Shown piece after piece: positions 36,948-46,215 of a stretch of DNA of 64,000 bases. The translations under genes and the position numbers were made by a program. The notes beneath the pieces are model-generated. The model did not search any database, was not told where the DNA came from, and was given only the letters and a program-made list of their open reading frames with translations. The stretch's first letter is position 1, and every line of letters starts with the position of its first letter. Origin of the DNA: Betaproteobacteria bacterium LSUCC0117 (GTDB taxonomy: Bacteria; Pseudomonadota; Gammaproteobacteria; Burkholderiales; Burkholderiaceae_C); NCBI GenBank assembly GCA_030441535.1, contig JAUJFZ010000002.1:398023-462022 (forward strand). Reading direction: 5' to 3'.

Positions 36948-36977
36948 ATTTTAGCACTCACTGATCGAGAGTGCCAA
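36948..36977 (-). promoter_or_regulatory. rpoH promoter overlapped by a CIRCE (HrcA) operator
   Basis: TTAGCACTC at 36951-36959, a nine-base spacer and GAGTGCCAA at 36969-36977 match the CIRCE consensus (TTAGCACTC-N9-GAGTGCTAA) with one mismatch. On the minus strand the same DNA contains TTGGCA (36977-36972), an 18-bp spacer and TAAAAT (36953-36948), a good vegetative promoter. Bound HrcA would cover the whole promoter. The rpoH start codon is 33 bp downstream of the -10 box. Confidence 0.88.
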
Positions 36978-36994
36978 TAGCCCTATTTACCCCC

Positions 36995-38011
36995 TCATTT
37001 CTCGCCGAATATCGCCTGTGCAAACTCAGTGGCGTTGAAGTCGCGCAGGTCATTGAGCGTCTCACCAACGCCGATGAAGTACACCGGAATCGGCCTCTCC
37101 ATCGCGATAGCGGCCAAAACGCCGCCCTTAGCGGTCCCGTCTAGTTTGGTCACAATCAGGCCAGTTAACCCGAGGGCGTCATCAAAAGCCTTTACTTGGG
37201 CCAATGCGTTTTGCCCTGTGTTGCCATCAATCACCAACAGCACTTCGTGGGGCGCCGAGGGTTCGGCCTTTTGCAGCACACGCTTGATTTTCTTGAGCTC
37301 CTCCATTAGGTGCCCTTGGGTTGGCAGACGCCCCGCCGTGTCGATCAGCACCACGTCCTTTTTCCTGGCAATACCTGCTTTCACCGCATCAAAGCTCACT
37401 GCTGCGGGGTCACCGCCATCCTGGCTCACGATATCCACTTGGTTTCGCCCGGCCCATACGTCGAGTTGCTCGCGGGCTGCGGCTCTAAAGGTGTCGCCAG
37501 CCGCAAGTAAAACGGCCGCGCCCGCGTCACTCAGGTGGCGCGTAAGCTTACCAATTGTCGTGGTCTTACCGGCGCCGTTGACACCAGTCATCATGATCAC
37601 GGTGGGGCTGGCTTGGTCAACCTGTAATGGCTTTTCTAGCGGCTGAAGGAGTGCCGCGAATGCGTCGGTCACGAAACCACGCACACTGCTGGCTTCGTTG
37701 CTACGGGTTTGTTTGACTCGCGCGCGAAGCTGCTGCATGACGTGCTGTGTTGCTTTGACACCGGCGTCTGACATCAGCAACGCAGATTCAAGTTCTTCGT
37801 AAAGGTCCTCATCAATTCGGCCAGCCGTGAAAACATGGCTCAGCGACTGGCTTGTTTTTCGCAGGCCGTTACGCAATCGCCCCAGCCACTCGGTGCGGTT
37901 TTCCGTGGTGGGTTCGGTGTCGGCTGAGCTAGGAACGTTGTCGACGAGCACTACCGCCTGAGGCGGTGCTGCTGCTGCGGGGCTGTTTTTTTTCTTAAAA
38001 AAGCTGAACAT
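36995..38011 (-). CDS. ftsY: Signal recognition particle receptor FtsY
   Basis: SRP receptor GTPase that brings ribosome-nascent chains to the translocon; 338 residues. A short N-terminal acidic/Ala-rich A region is followed by the NG domain. G1 is GVNGAGKTTTIGKL (143-150 and on), then the insertion-box region DTFRAAAREQL, G3 DTAGR and G4 TKLDGTAKGG. The N-terminal MFSFFKKK is a probable lipid-binding stretch. It is divergent from rsmD with only 27 bp between, the usual ftsY/rsmD neighbourhood. rpoH lies upstream on the map side but downstream in transcription. Confidence 0.95.
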   Translation of the reverse strand: MFSFFKKKNSPAAAAPPQAVVLVDNVPSSADTEPTTENRTEWLGRLRNGLRKTSQSLSHVFTAGRIDEDLYEELESALLMSDAGVKATQHVMQQLRARVKQTRSNEASSVRGFVTDAFAALLQPLEKPLQVDQASPTVIMMTGVNGAGKTTTIGKLTRHLSDAGAAVLLAAGDTFRAAAREQLDVWAGRNQVDIVSQDGGDPAAVSFDAVKAGIARKKDVVLIDTAGRLPTQGHLMEELKKIKRVLQKAEPSAPHEVLLVIDGNTGQNALAQVKAFDDALGLTGLIVTKLDGTAKGGVLAAIAMERPIPVYFIGVGETLNDLRDFNATEFAQAIFGEK

Positions 38012-38038
38012 GGTTATTTTCTACAATAGCTGCATTCT

Positions 38039-38686
38039 ATGAAACATATCTCACCCCGTCCGCAGCCGGCAGCTGGCAACCCTAAAAAACCGCACCCGCG
38101 CGCGGGGGAGGTCCGCATCATCGGTGGACGATTCAAGCGCAGCAAGTTGACCGTACCCGTCGCCTCGGGGTTACGGCCCACCGGTGACCGTGTGCGTGAA
38201 ACGTTGTTCAATTGGTTGGGCCAAGACCTCTCAGGCTTGAGGTGTTTCGATGCATTCGCAGGCTCCGGTGCGCTGGGGTTTGAGGCGGCTTCCCGCGGTG
38301 CCGAAACGGTCTGGATGGTTGAGCGAGATCGGGCCGCGTTGCAAGCGCTCACCCAAAATCAGGCCCGTTTGAATGTGCCTGGCGTTCGCATCGTGAGCGG
38401 CGACGCCATTGCCCTGTTGTCGGCGCAGCGCTCGGCCGGCTGGGATGTGGTCTTCCTCGACCCCCCCTTCGGCGACAAAACGATAGAATCAAGCGAAAAC
38501 CCGCTCTACCAGCAGGCGCTGCAGGCGGCGCATGGTGCTATTGCCGCAGAGGGGCTGGTTTACCTAGAATCGGCGCAAGCTTGGCCGGAGTCGGTGCTGG
38601 CGCAACTGGGCTATCAAATCCATCGCGCCGGTAAGGCGGGTGCCGTGCGCTTTTATTTACTGGCCCAAGTGCCAAAACTCGACTGA
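38039..38686 (+). CDS. rsmD: 16S rRNA (guanine966-N2)-methyltransferase RsmD
   Basis: Methylates G966 of 16S rRNA; 215 residues. It has the family opening GEVRIIGGRFKRSKLTVPVASGLRPTGDRVRETLFNWL, the SAM-binding CFDAFAGSGALGFEAASRGA and the catalytic DPPF motif in VVFLDPPFGD. The N-terminal ~20 residues are basic and probably bind rRNA. It heads an operon with coaD and the ferredoxin gene. Confidence 0.94.
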   Translation: MKHISPRPQPAAGNPKKPHPRAGEVRIIGGRFKRSKLTVPVASGLRPTGDRVRETLFNWLGQDLSGLRCFDAFAGSGALGFEAASRGAETVWMVERDRAALQALTQNQARLNVPGVRIVSGDAIALLSAQRSAGWDVVFLDPPFGDKTIESSENPLYQQALQAAHGAIAAEGLVYLESAQAWPESVLAQLGYQIHRAGKAGAVRFYLLAQVPKLD

Positions 38687-38697
38687 GGCCGTTACGC

Positions 38698-39165
38698 ATG
38701 CGTGTTGTTGTCTACCCCGGAACATTTGACCCCGTCACGCTGGGGCACGAGGACGTGCTGAAGCGTGCGGCGCAGCTGTTTGACCGCGTGATCGTGGGCG
38801 TTGCGGTAGCCCACCACAAGCAAACCCGATTCACTCTGGATGAGCGAATGGCCATGGTCTCTGCTGCCATGGCAGACGTGCCTGGCGCGCAGGTCTTGCC
38901 CTTTGAAGGGTTGATCATGGATTTTTGCTTGCAACACCAAGCGAGTGCGGTGGTTCGAGGTGTACGCAACCATACGGACTATGATTTTGAAGCGCAAATG
39001 GCTGCAATGAATCGCAAATTAGCGCCAGCCGTCGATACGGTCATTCTGTTGCCGCAACCGGACTTGCAATGCATCTCAAGCACGCTGGTTCGGGAGATTT
39101 CTAAACTCGGTGGTGATGTATCGGGCATGGTTAGTCCCGTCGTTGCGCAGGCTTTGAAAGGCTAA
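38698..39165 (+). CDS. coaD: Phosphopantetheine adenylyltransferase
   Basis: Penultimate step of coenzyme A synthesis, adenylating phosphopantetheine; 155 residues. The nucleotidyltransferase motif is YPGTFDPVTLGHEDVLKRA, and the second is ISSTLVREISKLGGDVSGMVSP. The length is typical of bacterial CoaD. It lies 11 bp after rsmD and three bases before the ferredoxin gene. Confidence 0.95.
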   Translation: MRVVVYPGTFDPVTLGHEDVLKRAAQLFDRVIVGVAVAHHKQTRFTLDERMAMVSAAMADVPGAQVLPFEGLIMDFCLQHQASAVVRGVRNHTDYDFEAQMAAMNRKLAPAVDTVILLPQPDLQCISSTLVREISKLGGDVSGMVSPVVAQALKG

Positions 39166-39168
39166 CTG

Positions 39169-39426
39169 ATGGCACTTACCATCACTGACGACTGCATCAA
39201 CTGTGATGTCTGTGAGCCTGAATGTCCCAACCAGGCCATCTACATGGGTGAGCACATCTACGAGATTGACCCCAACAAATGCACCGAGTGTGTGGGGCAC
39301 TTTGATGAGCCGCAATGTATGGCCTTATGTCCTGTCGCCTGTATTCCTGTTCACCCCAACTTTATTGAGTCACGTGTACAGCTCTTGGCCAAATACGAGC
39401 GCCTGACTGGTAACAAAGTCGACTAG
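39169..39426 (+). CDS. 2x[4Fe-4S] ferredoxin, YfhL type
   Basis: A small electron carrier of 85 residues. The first cluster motif is [19 protein letters not shown]. The second is [22 protein letters not shown], with the six-residue insertion and extended C-terminus typical of YfhL/Alvin-type ferredoxins. Partners are unknown. The gene follows coaD directly, a common betaproteobacterial pairing, and its end overlaps the convergent pth gene by four bases. Confidence 0.93.
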   Translation: MALTITDDCINCDVCEPECPNQAIYMGEHIYEIDPNKCTECVGHFDEPQCMALCPVACIPVHPNFIESRVQLLAKYERLTGNKVD

Positions 39427-40031
39427 TCTGCGGCCGGGCGGGGGTTTTTCTCGCGTGGCGGTTTACTGGTGTGAATGATGGCAGTTGCTTTATTGGTCTC
39501 CCCCAAAAGTAACAACTCGGCAGCCTTTAGGCCGCGATCCATCGCCTGCGCGATGCCCGCACGCTCATCCGGGGAAGGCTTTTTCAATACCCAATTGGCG
39601 ACTTCATTTTTTTGCCCTGGGTGTCCAATACCGAGCCGCAAGCGCCAGTAATTGGGGCTACCCAGTTGCGCGTGGATATCGCGCAACCCGTTGTGTCCTG
39701 CGTGGCCGCCTCCCTGCTTGAGTTTGACCTCGCCTGCAGGCAAGTCCAACTCGTCGTGTGCCACTAAGATTTCCTCAGGTGGAATTTTGAAAAATCGCGC
39801 CAGCGTACCGACCGATTTACCACTGAGATTCATGAAGGTTTGCGGCTCCAACAACCACACCGTCTCACCCTCAACCGTGCCGCGCGCCAGCAAACCAAAG
39901 TAGGTTTTCTCGAAGCGCAGGGTCAAGCGCCAGCGGTCTGCTAATGCATCAACCCACCAAAAACCCGCATTGTGTCGCGTGTCTGCGTATTCCGAACCTG
40001 GGTTACCAAGCCCTACAAATAGTCTGATCAT
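39423..40031 (-). CDS. pth: Peptidyl-tRNA hydrolase
   Basis: Recycles peptidyl-tRNAs that drop off the ribosome; 202 residues from the ATG at 40031. The motif [19 protein letters not shown] holds the catalytic His at residue 20. Other conserved parts are [38 protein letters not shown] and [10 protein letters not shown]. An open frame extends 24 codons upstream, but the family starts at the chosen ATG. It follows rplY, the common order, with a terminator between. Confidence 0.95.
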   Translation of the reverse strand: MIRLFVGLGNPGSEYADTRHNAGFWWVDALADRWRLTLRFEKTYFGLLARGTVEGETVWLLEPQTFMNLSGKSVGTLARFFKIPPEEILVAHDELDLPAGEVKLKQGGGHAGHNGLRDIHAQLGSPNYWRLRLGIGHPGQKNEVANWVLKKPSPDERAGIAQAMDRGLKAAELLLLGETNKATAIIHTSKPPREKNPRPAAD

Positions 40032-40065
40032 GAACTCGAGTTTATCGTTTCGACGGCACCAAAGA

Positions 40066-40097
40066 AAAAACCCACTCGACAACGTCGAAGTGGGTTT
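40066..40097 (-). terminator. Intrinsic terminator after rplY
   Basis: On the minus strand AAACCCACT and AGTGGGTTT pair around an inner GTCG/CGAC stem. A T-rich run follows. It lies between rplY and pth, so pth may depend on readthrough or on its own promoter. Confidence 0.8.
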
Positions 40098-40144
40098 CAG
40101 CAAGTCAAAGCCAGTTTTGCTGGCGAATCAGTTGCGTGCCTTGC

Positions 40145-40741
40145 TTACTCAGCAGCGGCAGCTGGTGCAGCGTCATCAGACACAGCGGGCGCGTTGAATG
40201 TCACGACCGTCATGTTCTTCTTGCCGTGCGTCACAGCCTTGATGCCTTTGGCCAGCTTCAGGTCACCCACGTGGATCGCGGTACCCTTGGTGGCTTCTGA
40301 CAAATCAACATCAATGTGCTCAGGCAGGTTCATAGCCAAGCACTCGACTTCCAATTCGTTCATCACGTGGTTCACCACACACTTGTCGATTTTGACGGCG
40401 GGTGAGTTTTCTGCGTTGATGAAGTGCAAAGGAACTTTCTTGTGCAAGCGGGTCTTCTCGTCGACGCGTTGGAAGTCAACGTGCAAAACCAATTGCTTGA
40501 AAGGGTGGTACTGAACATCACGCAGCAAAACGCTTTCTGTTTTACCGTTGAATTCCATTTCCAGTAAGGAGGCGTGGAAGGCTTCCTTCTGCAATGCAAA
40601 CCACAGTGCGTTGTGATCCAGCTCAATAGCGGTTGGCTCGGCTGTACCACCGAAAACGATACCAGGCGTACGGCCTGAGTTACGCAGACGGCGGCTCGCA
40701 CCCGTTCCCTGCTTAGCGCGCTCAAAAGCGACGAATTTCAT
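40145..40741 (-). CDS. rplY: 50S ribosomal protein L25 (CTC family, long form)
   Basis: Binds 5S rRNA; 198 residues, the long form with an N-terminal L25 domain (1-~95) and a C-terminal TL5/CTC domain. Signs are [52 protein letters not shown] and [39 protein letters not shown]. The Ala-rich end ([10 protein letters not shown]) is usual in the group. Lies between prs and pth as in most betaproteobacteria. Confidence 0.95.
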   Translation of the reverse strand: MKFVAFERAKQGTGASRRLRNSGRTPGIVFGGTAEPTAIELDHNALWFALQKEAFHASLLEMEFNGKTESVLLRDVQYHPFKQLVLHVDFQRVDEKTRLHKKVPLHFINAENSPAVKIDKCVVNHVMNELEVECLAMNLPEHIDVDLSEATKGTAIHVGDLKLAKGIKAVTHGKKNMTVVTFNAPAVSDDAAPAAAAE

Positions 40742-40866
40742 AACAAACTCCTAAACGAGATACCTCGCGACCAAGGCTATCTCAACAAAAAAAGCCGCCA
40801 CCGAAGCCCAAAAGCTTCGAGACGACACGCTTTGAAGCGAACTGAAAAACCAGAATCAACGAGTGA

Positions 40867-41841
40867 TCAGAACAGGTTTTCTTGGTCCGCAAACAAACTC
40901 ATAACCGACTCTCCGGACGCAATGCGTGCGATGGTTTCAGCCATCAGCGGTGCAACGGAGACTTGGCGGATCTTGGCACAGGCTTGTGCGGCCTGTGACA
41001 GGGGAATGGTGTTGGTGACGACGACCTCATCGAGGGCCTCGCCTTTGCTGATCCGGTCAATGGCTGGGCCAGAGAAAATGGCGTGTGTGCAATACGCGTA
41101 AACGTTGCGCGCACCACGCTCTTTCAGAACCTCAGCCGCTTTAACCAAAGTACCAGCGGTGTCGATCATGTCGTCCATGATCACGCAGTTACGGCCATCG
41201 ATATCACCAATGACATGCATCACTTCGGACACGTTGGCACGGGGACGGCGCTTGTCAATGATGGCCATATCGCAGTCAAGTTGTTTGGCCAGTGCACGTG
41301 CACGAACCACACCGCCAACGTCGGGGGATACAACCAGCAGATCTTTGTAGTTTTTGCTGCGCAGGTCACCCAACAGTGCGGGAGAGGCGTAAATGTTGTC
41401 GACCGGAATGTCGAAAAAGCCTTGGATCTGGTCGGCGTGCAGGTCCATGGTCAGCACGCGAGAGACGCCAACCGCTTGCAGCATGTTGGCTACCACCTTC
41501 GCGCTGATTGGCACGCGGCTCGAGCGGGGACGGCGGTCTTGACGTGCGTAGCCGAAATAGGGGATCACGGCGGCAATACTGGTTGCCGAGGCGCGCTTCA
41601 GCGCGTCCACCATGATGATGAGTTCCATCAGGTTCTCATTGGTCGGCGCGCAAGTCGGCTGAACGATGAAGGCGTGGCGGGCACGCACGTTTTGAGTCAC
41701 TTCAACGGAGACTTCACCATCGGAAAAACGGCCGACATTTATACCGCCGAGGGGGACGTTCAGGTGCTGGGCAATTTCGGAGGCCAACACTGGGTTGGCG
41801 TTACCGGTAAAAACCATGAAGTCGTGTCCGGAAACTTGCAT
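40867..41841 (-). CDS. prs: Ribose-phosphate pyrophosphokinase (PRPP synthetase)
   Basis: Makes PRPP from ribose-5-phosphate and ATP for nucleotide, histidine and tryptophan synthesis; 324 residues. Conserved parts are [47 protein letters not shown], the ATP-binding YARQDRR, the metal-binding [17 protein letters not shown] and the PRPP-loop [14 protein letters not shown]. It lies between tRNA-Gln and rplY on the same strand. Confidence 0.96.
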   Translation of the reverse strand: MQVSGHDFMVFTGNANPVLASEIAQHLNVPLGGINVGRFSDGEVSVEVTQNVRARHAFIVQPTCAPTNENLMELIIMVDALKRASATSIAAVIPYFGYARQDRRPRSSRVPISAKVVANMLQAVGVSRVLTMDLHADQIQGFFDIPVDNIYASPALLGDLRSKNYKDLLVVSPDVGGVVRARALAKQLDCDMAIIDKRRPRANVSEVMHVIGDIDGRNCVIMDDMIDTAGTLVKAAEVLKERGARNVYAYCTHAIFSGPAIDRISKGEALDEVVVTNTIPLSQAAQACAKIRQVSVAPLMAETIARIASGESVMSLFADQENLF

Positions 41842-41914
41842 TTGGAACCCAGCTGAATGATATCTGTTGGAAGAGATCAGCGTGATGTGATCGCGCGCAC
41901 ATCACACAGGCTAA

Positions 41915-41991
41915 TGGCAGGGGAGGAAGGACTCGAACCCTCGCATGCTGGAATCAAAATCCAGTGCCTTAACCAACTTGGCGACTCCCCT
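41915..41991 (-). tRNA. tRNA-Gln (anticodon TTG)
   Basis: A 77-nucleotide cloverleaf on the minus strand with encoded CCA. The acceptor stem is AGGGGAG pairing with CTCCCCT. The anticodon loop reads TTTTGAT, giving TTG for glutamine. The T-loop GGTTCGAGTCC region is normal. It sits between ispE and prs, the classic betaproteobacterial place for this gene. Confidence 0.96.
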
Positions 41992-42054
41992 AGGTGCTGA
42001 GCTAACAGCCTCGCTGATCAGGTAGACGTGGCTGCTAATCAGTCGAGCCTTCTA

Positions 42055-42972
42055 TTATCCAACATTTTTAGAGCTTTCCCAATTCGCTAAGGGATGAATT
42101 CCTACTTTTTTGCATTTTCGAGACAGCCAGCCATCAGGGAGGTCGGGCAGTGTTTCCGCCCCCCCGTCAGGTGCTATCGCAAACACTGTACTCCCCGAAC
42201 CGGTCATGCGACCTTGAAGGCCAAGGGCCGCCAGTCGATCGAGTGCCGCTTGAATATCAGGGCACAACTCAGTCGCGACAGGTTGAAGGTCGTTGTGGCC
42301 GAAATCGGCTCTGTCAGTCAATGGCCGTTGGTTAAAAGTGTTCAGATCGACGCGTTTGGTTTGCCGGTTGAGGTGAGGCGCTTTGAAGATGGCGGGTGTC
42401 GATACACCGGCCGCCGGCTTGATGACCCAAAACGACAGTTCGGGCAAATCAAGCGGGCGGATGATCTCACCAATCCCTTCGACCCACGCATCGTGACCGC
42501 GGATAAAAAACGGGACATCAGCGCCAAGGGTCGCGCCGAGCTCGCAAAGTGTGTCAACCGAGAGCTTGCAACCCCACAAATGGTTGAGTGCCAGTAAGCA
42601 GGTCGCTGCGTCTGATGACCCGCCACCCATACCAGCCTCAGCTGGCAGGTTTTTTTCAAGTCGAATCGTAGCGCCCAGCGCAACGCCCGCATATGCTTTC
42701 AAACAATTGGCGGCGCGTACACACAGATCGTCCGCGGGTAACTCGATGGGCTGCTGGCCTGCGCCGTCGATCCGTTCTATCAACCCGTCGGATCGTACTG
42801 TGATGTCGAGGTAATCCGCCCAATCGATTAGTGTGAAAATCGACTGCAGCTCATGCATGCCATCAGCTCGTCGTCCGACAACGTGCAGGAACAAATTCAA
42901 CTTTGCGGGCGCCGGCAAGTTGCGCCAACGTGGCAGACCTGTGGCGTCGGTGATCAGCTCAGGGGTTCGCAT
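42055..42972 (-). CDS. ispE: 4-diphosphocytidyl-2-C-methyl-D-erythritol kinase
   Basis: GHMP kinase of the MEP isoprenoid pathway; 305 residues. PAPAKLNLFLHVVGRRADGMHEL is the substrate-binding N-terminus. PAEAGMGGGSSDAATCLLAL is the ATP glycine-rich loop, and GLQGRMTGSGSTVFAI is the third GHMP motif. It overlaps lolB by 19 bp, so translation is coupled. The TPR-lolB-ispE-tRNA-Gln-prs order is conserved in betaproteobacteria. Confidence 0.95.
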   Translation of the reverse strand: MRTPELITDATGLPRWRNLPAPAKLNLFLHVVGRRADGMHELQSIFTLIDWADYLDITVRSDGLIERIDGAGQQPIELPADDLCVRAANCLKAYAGVALGATIRLEKNLPAEAGMGGGSSDAATCLLALNHLWGCKLSVDTLCELGATLGADVPFFIRGHDAWVEGIGEIIRPLDLPELSFWVIKPAAGVSTPAIFKAPHLNRQTKRVDLNTFNQRPLTDRADFGHNDLQPVATELCPDIQAALDRLAALGLQGRMTGSGSTVFAIAPDGGAETLPDLPDGWLSRKCKKVGIHPLANWESSKNVG

Positions 42973-43496
42973 GGCGGTACAGCCCCAAGGGGGCTGGGCT
43001 CAAACAAGAGAGTGAGTCGGGCACGCGGTTGTGGATTCTGCCGTTCCGCAACCAGCCGACCCTCGGCCAGTCGGCACAGATCAGCACGCCAACCGGCTGC
43101 ACGCGTGTCGCGACCCTGTAACCAATCAAACAGCGCGTCAATGGGTAATGCCGCACCCAGCAGCTCGGCACTGAGATCGTCCAGGTTGTTGTATCTGACG
43201 CTGCGGTTACCTTGTGTGAGTAACACAGCATCTTGCGTCCAACGTGCTTGCGCAACCGTTGTACCCAGCGGCGACAACAACAACAATTCGCCCGCTTTTG
43301 CCGTACCCATGAGATCGAAGTTAGCTCGGTGCGATTCGCGGGGCTCGCTGTCAACGACGATGGCCAGCCGTCCTTGCCAGGACGCGTTGTGTAAGCTAGC
43401 GGGGCGTGGGGGTGTGGCGCATCCGAGCAGCACCAGCGCCGCCAAAAACGCCAGCACCATGCGTCCACGCGCCATCAATTGACCCGCCAGCGTCAA
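42954..43496 (-). CDS. lolB: Outer-membrane lipoprotein receptor LolB
   Basis: Outer-membrane lipoprotein that accepts lipoproteins from LolA and inserts them; 180 residues. The signal peptide ends in the lipobox LLGC (Cys at about residue 26), with Ala next, so it should be sent to the outer membrane. The mature part is the LolA/LolB beta-fold (WQGRLAIVVDSEP, then LLLLSPLGTTVAQARWTQDAVLLTQG). It overlaps both neighbours, the TPR gene by four bases and ispE by 19. Completes the LolCD pathway encoded at 7353-9336. Confidence 0.9.
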   Translation of the reverse strand: MTLAGQLMARGRMVLAFLAALVLLGCATPPRPASLHNASWQGRLAIVVDSEPRESHRANFDLMGTAKAGELLLLSPLGTTVAQARWTQDAVLLTQGNRSVRYNNLDDLSAELLGAALPIDALFDWLQGRDTRAAGWRADLCRLAEGRLVAERQNPQPRARLTLLFEPSPLGAVPPCEPLS

Positions 43497-45268
43497 GGCG
43501 TAATCCCCAAACGCTTTAAGGTATCGATCAGTACTGTGCTCTTTGGGTATCGGCGCTGTGCGTCACGCAGTAATTTTTCCGCAGATTGGGTTTGCCCCAA
43601 TTTCCACCAGACCTCGCCCAAGTGCGCGGCAATTTCAGGGTCTTGTTTCATACCATAGGCTTTTTGCAAGGTACGCGCGGCTTCGGCCAGGTTGCCCTGT
43701 CGAAAATAAGCCCAACCCAAACTGTCGGTAATGAGTGGGTCATTGGGGCTCAGTCGCAAAGCCTCTTCAATGAGCGCTTGTGCTTCCGGCAGGCGCTCAC
43801 CACGGTCGACCAGCGCGTAACCCAGCGCGTTGTAGGCGTGACTGTAATCCGGGCGTTTGGCAATCAAGGTACGCAGCAACGTTTCCATCTCGGCGTGTTT
43901 GCCAAGTTGCTCAGCCAACATGGCCTGGCTGTATAGAAGTTCCGGATCGTCGGGGTATGCATCGGTCAGCTCGCTGGACAACTGATAGGCGTCTGCCGTG
44001 CGGTTGAATTCCCGTAACCACCGCACTTTCAGTTGCATCTTGTTTTTGGTCGCATCAGCACCCGGCATGTCGTCCGATGCGCTCGGGCTGTCCAACAGGC
44101 TCAAGGCATCATCCAAACGTCCCTGCTTACCCATCAGCACCGCTTTGCGATAGTTGACGTCATCGTCTGCTGGGATCGCAGCGAGCCATTGCTCGGCGCT
44201 TGCCCAGTAAGATTGCGCTTGGGCTATATCTGCCAAAAGCAACCGACTTTGACGGTCAATCAGATCGCTACGCGATGGATCGTTGGTTTTGGCCGCTGCC
44301 GTTTCCTTTTGATTGAGCGCCAACGCTTGCTGGGCCGCCTTGCCAGCGGCTGCAAAATTACCGTGCTGTAGCTCGATTTGTCCCCTCAAGAGCCACGCGG
44401 CAATGAATTCTGGCGAGTCGGCAAGAAGCCGCTCAAGCTCGTTCAGCGCAGGGGTCAAACGGTTATCAATGAACAGTAACCGCGCATAGCTGAAGCGCGC
44501 GTTCGTTTTGTCAGTCAGCGCATTGATGTGTTGAACCACCAGAGGCTCGGCGGTGGCGACACCTTGTTCCATCAGATTGAGGGCCAGCCGACCAGCGTCG
44601 AGATCAGCGGGACGGGACTTATAAGCCTCTGCCAGGGCTCGCATTGCACCCGCGGTGTCGTTCCCGTTTAGCCTGACCGTACCAATGGCAGCCCAGGCCG
44701 CCGCTGCCAATTCGCGGTCTCTTTTGACAGCTTTGAGGCTGGTCTGCGCGATCTCATCCGCCTTCTTCTGAAGGGCTTGTGGCAATCGGTTCAGCGTGCT
44801 TGGAATGGCGCGAATAATCTCGCGCCGATCTGCGCCTGACGATTGCGCGATGATTTTCGTCAGTGCTTCTGTCACGCCATTCAGTCGGTTGGTCGCAATG
44901 GCAACCCGTAACTTCATCGACTGCGCTCTTTGGCTTTCCGGCTGGCGTTTGATCCAATCGTTGACAGCACCCCATGCGACATCGCCCGCACCCGCTTGAA
45001 TCGCAATCTCTACTGCGCGGGCCGATAGTTGTTCGTCTTCGCTGTTTTTGGCGGCAGCGGCAATGAATTGGAATGCCAAGCCGTTATCGCCCTGACGGCT
45101 AGCGATTTCCCCTGCGAGTATTTGATAGAACAAACGCCCGTCGAGCTCTGAGTTCTCGTCGGTTGAAGCGGGGCCCGGCGGTGTGGCCGCCTGCGCCACG
45201 CACACGGCAATGGCCCATGTGATGGGTAACAACCGTTTCGCAAAAGTTGGGTAACGGTGCTTAGGCAT
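43493..45268 (-). CDS. Secreted tetratricopeptide-repeat protein
   Basis: A TPR protein of about 591 residues with a Sec signal peptide (KRLLPITWAIAVCVAQAATPPGP) if started at the ATG at 45268; the frame stays open to 45364. Repeats are clearest in the C-terminal third, for example SHAYNALGYALVDRGERLPEAQALIEEALRLSPNDPLITDSLGWAYFRQGNLAEAARTLQKAY and AAHLGEVWWKLGQTQSAEKLL. The mature protein is probably periplasmic. Its position just before lolB is conserved in betaproteobacteria and hints at envelope assembly, which is inference. Divergent from mutM. Confidence 0.85.
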   Translation of the reverse strand: MPKHRYPTFAKRLLPITWAIAVCVAQAATPPGPASTDENSELDGRLFYQILAGEIASRQGDNGLAFQFIAAAAKNSEDEQLSARAVEIAIQAGAGDVAWGAVNDWIKRQPESQRAQSMKLRVAIATNRLNGVTEALTKIIAQSSGADRREIIRAIPSTLNRLPQALQKKADEIAQTSLKAVKRDRELAAAAWAAIGTVRLNGNDTAGAMRALAEAYKSRPADLDAGRLALNLMEQGVATAEPLVVQHINALTDKTNARFSYARLLFIDNRLTPALNELERLLADSPEFIAAWLLRGQIELQHGNFAAAGKAAQQALALNQKETAAAKTNDPSRSDLIDRQSRLLLADIAQAQSYWASAEQWLAAIPADDDVNYRKAVLMGKQGRLDDALSLLDSPSASDDMPGADATKNKMQLKVRWLREFNRTADAYQLSSELTDAYPDDPELLYSQAMLAEQLGKHAEMETLLRTLIAKRPDYSHAYNALGYALVDRGERLPEAQALIEEALRLSPNDPLITDSLGWAYFRQGNLAEAARTLQKAYGMKQDPEIAAHLGEVWWKLGQTQSAEKLLRDAQRRYPKSTVLIDTLKRLGITP

Positions 45269-45393
45269 ATTGGCAGAAGGTGGGGTGTTGCAAGCCGGGT
45301 CAAAAAAGCTGCTGTGACCCACCATAATAAGCGATTCGCGCTTCAGGCGAATGCCTCGCGCCAATACCCAAAAACCATAAAAAGCCTTTACCC

Positions 45394-46215
45394 ATGCCCG
45401 AACTTCCAGAAGTCGAAGTCACGCGTCGAAGCTTTGCCGATGCCATCCAAGGGGCCACGATCGCGCACCTTTGGATGGGCAAGCCATTGCGTTGGCCGCT
45501 GGGCTGCGCGCCATCGGTGGTGGCTGGTCGGGTCATCACCAATGTCACGCGACGCGGCAAGTACCTTTTGCTGCACCTCAACCCAGGTTTGTTGATGGTG
45601 CACTTGGGCATGTCGGGTAGCTTGGCCTTCTCGCCGGCGGGTGCAGCACGCACGGCGCTTGGTACACATGACCACTTTGAGCTGCACACCTCGGCAGGCG
45701 TTTTACGCTTAACTGATCCCCGGCGGTTTGGCGCCATTGTGTATGCCGATGGCTTGTCCGACGCCCGTGCCGTCAAGTTGTTGGGCCATCTCGGCGTCGA
45801 GCCTTTGGACGATGGCTTTGAAGTCGACGACTTTGTCGCCGCAATGCGGATGCGTCGTGCGCCGATCAAGCAGGTCTTGTTGGCCGGCGATGTTGTGGTT
45901 GGTGTCGGTAATATTTATGCGTCGGAGGCTCTGTTTTTAGCCGGTATACGCCCCACACGTGCCGCTAACCGTGTCGCGCCAGCAAGGCTCAGACGCTTGC
46001 ATGCCGTGATCAAGCAGGTGCTGCAACAAGCCGTTGACCTGGGTGGATCGACACTCAAAGACTTTAAAAACGCACAGGGTGAGCACGGCTTGTTTCAAAC
46101 CCAATCAAGGGTCTATGACCGCGCCGGTGAGCCATGCTACGTGTGCCAAAGCCCCATTAAACGAATGGTTCAGGGACAACGTGCCACCTATTACTGTGCG
46201 AGCTGCCAAAAATGA
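45394..46215 (+). CDS. mutM: Formamidopyrimidine-DNA glycosylase
   Basis: Removes 8-oxoguanine and ring-opened purines and cuts the abasic site; 273 residues. Mature catalytic residues P2 and E3 are present (MPELPEVEV), with the beta-lyase Lys in TRRGKYLLL. The H2TH region is [19 protein letters not shown], and the C-terminal zinc finger is CYVC...YYCASC. The four-base overlap with mutY joins both arms of the oxidised-guanine repair pathway in one message. Confidence 0.96.
   Translation: MPELPEVEVTRRSFADAIQGATIAHLWMGKPLRWPLGCAPSVVAGRVITNVTRRGKYLLLHLNPGLLMVHLGMSGSLAFSPAGAARTALGTHDHFELHTSAGVLRLTDPRRFGAIVYADGLSDARAVKLLGHLGVEPLDDGFEVDDFVAAMRMRRAPIKQVLLAGDVVVGVGNIYASEALFLAGIRPTRAANRVAPARLRRLHAVIKQVLQQAVDLGGSTLKDFKNAQGEHGLFQTQSRVYDRAGEPCYVCQSPIKRMVQGQRATYYCASCQK

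Noticed and set aside
40775..40830. An intrinsic terminator between prs and rplY
   Set aside because: A CGAAGC/GCTTCG hairpin exists on the minus strand, but eight bases separate it from the T run, so it is not a canonical terminator.
41083..41856. A 257-codon plus-strand frame opposite prs
   Set aside because: Antisense shadow; prs has full family motifs on the other strand.
42959..43468. A 169-codon frame inside lolB
   Set aside because: Alternate-frame shadow of lolB, which has the lipobox and family pattern.
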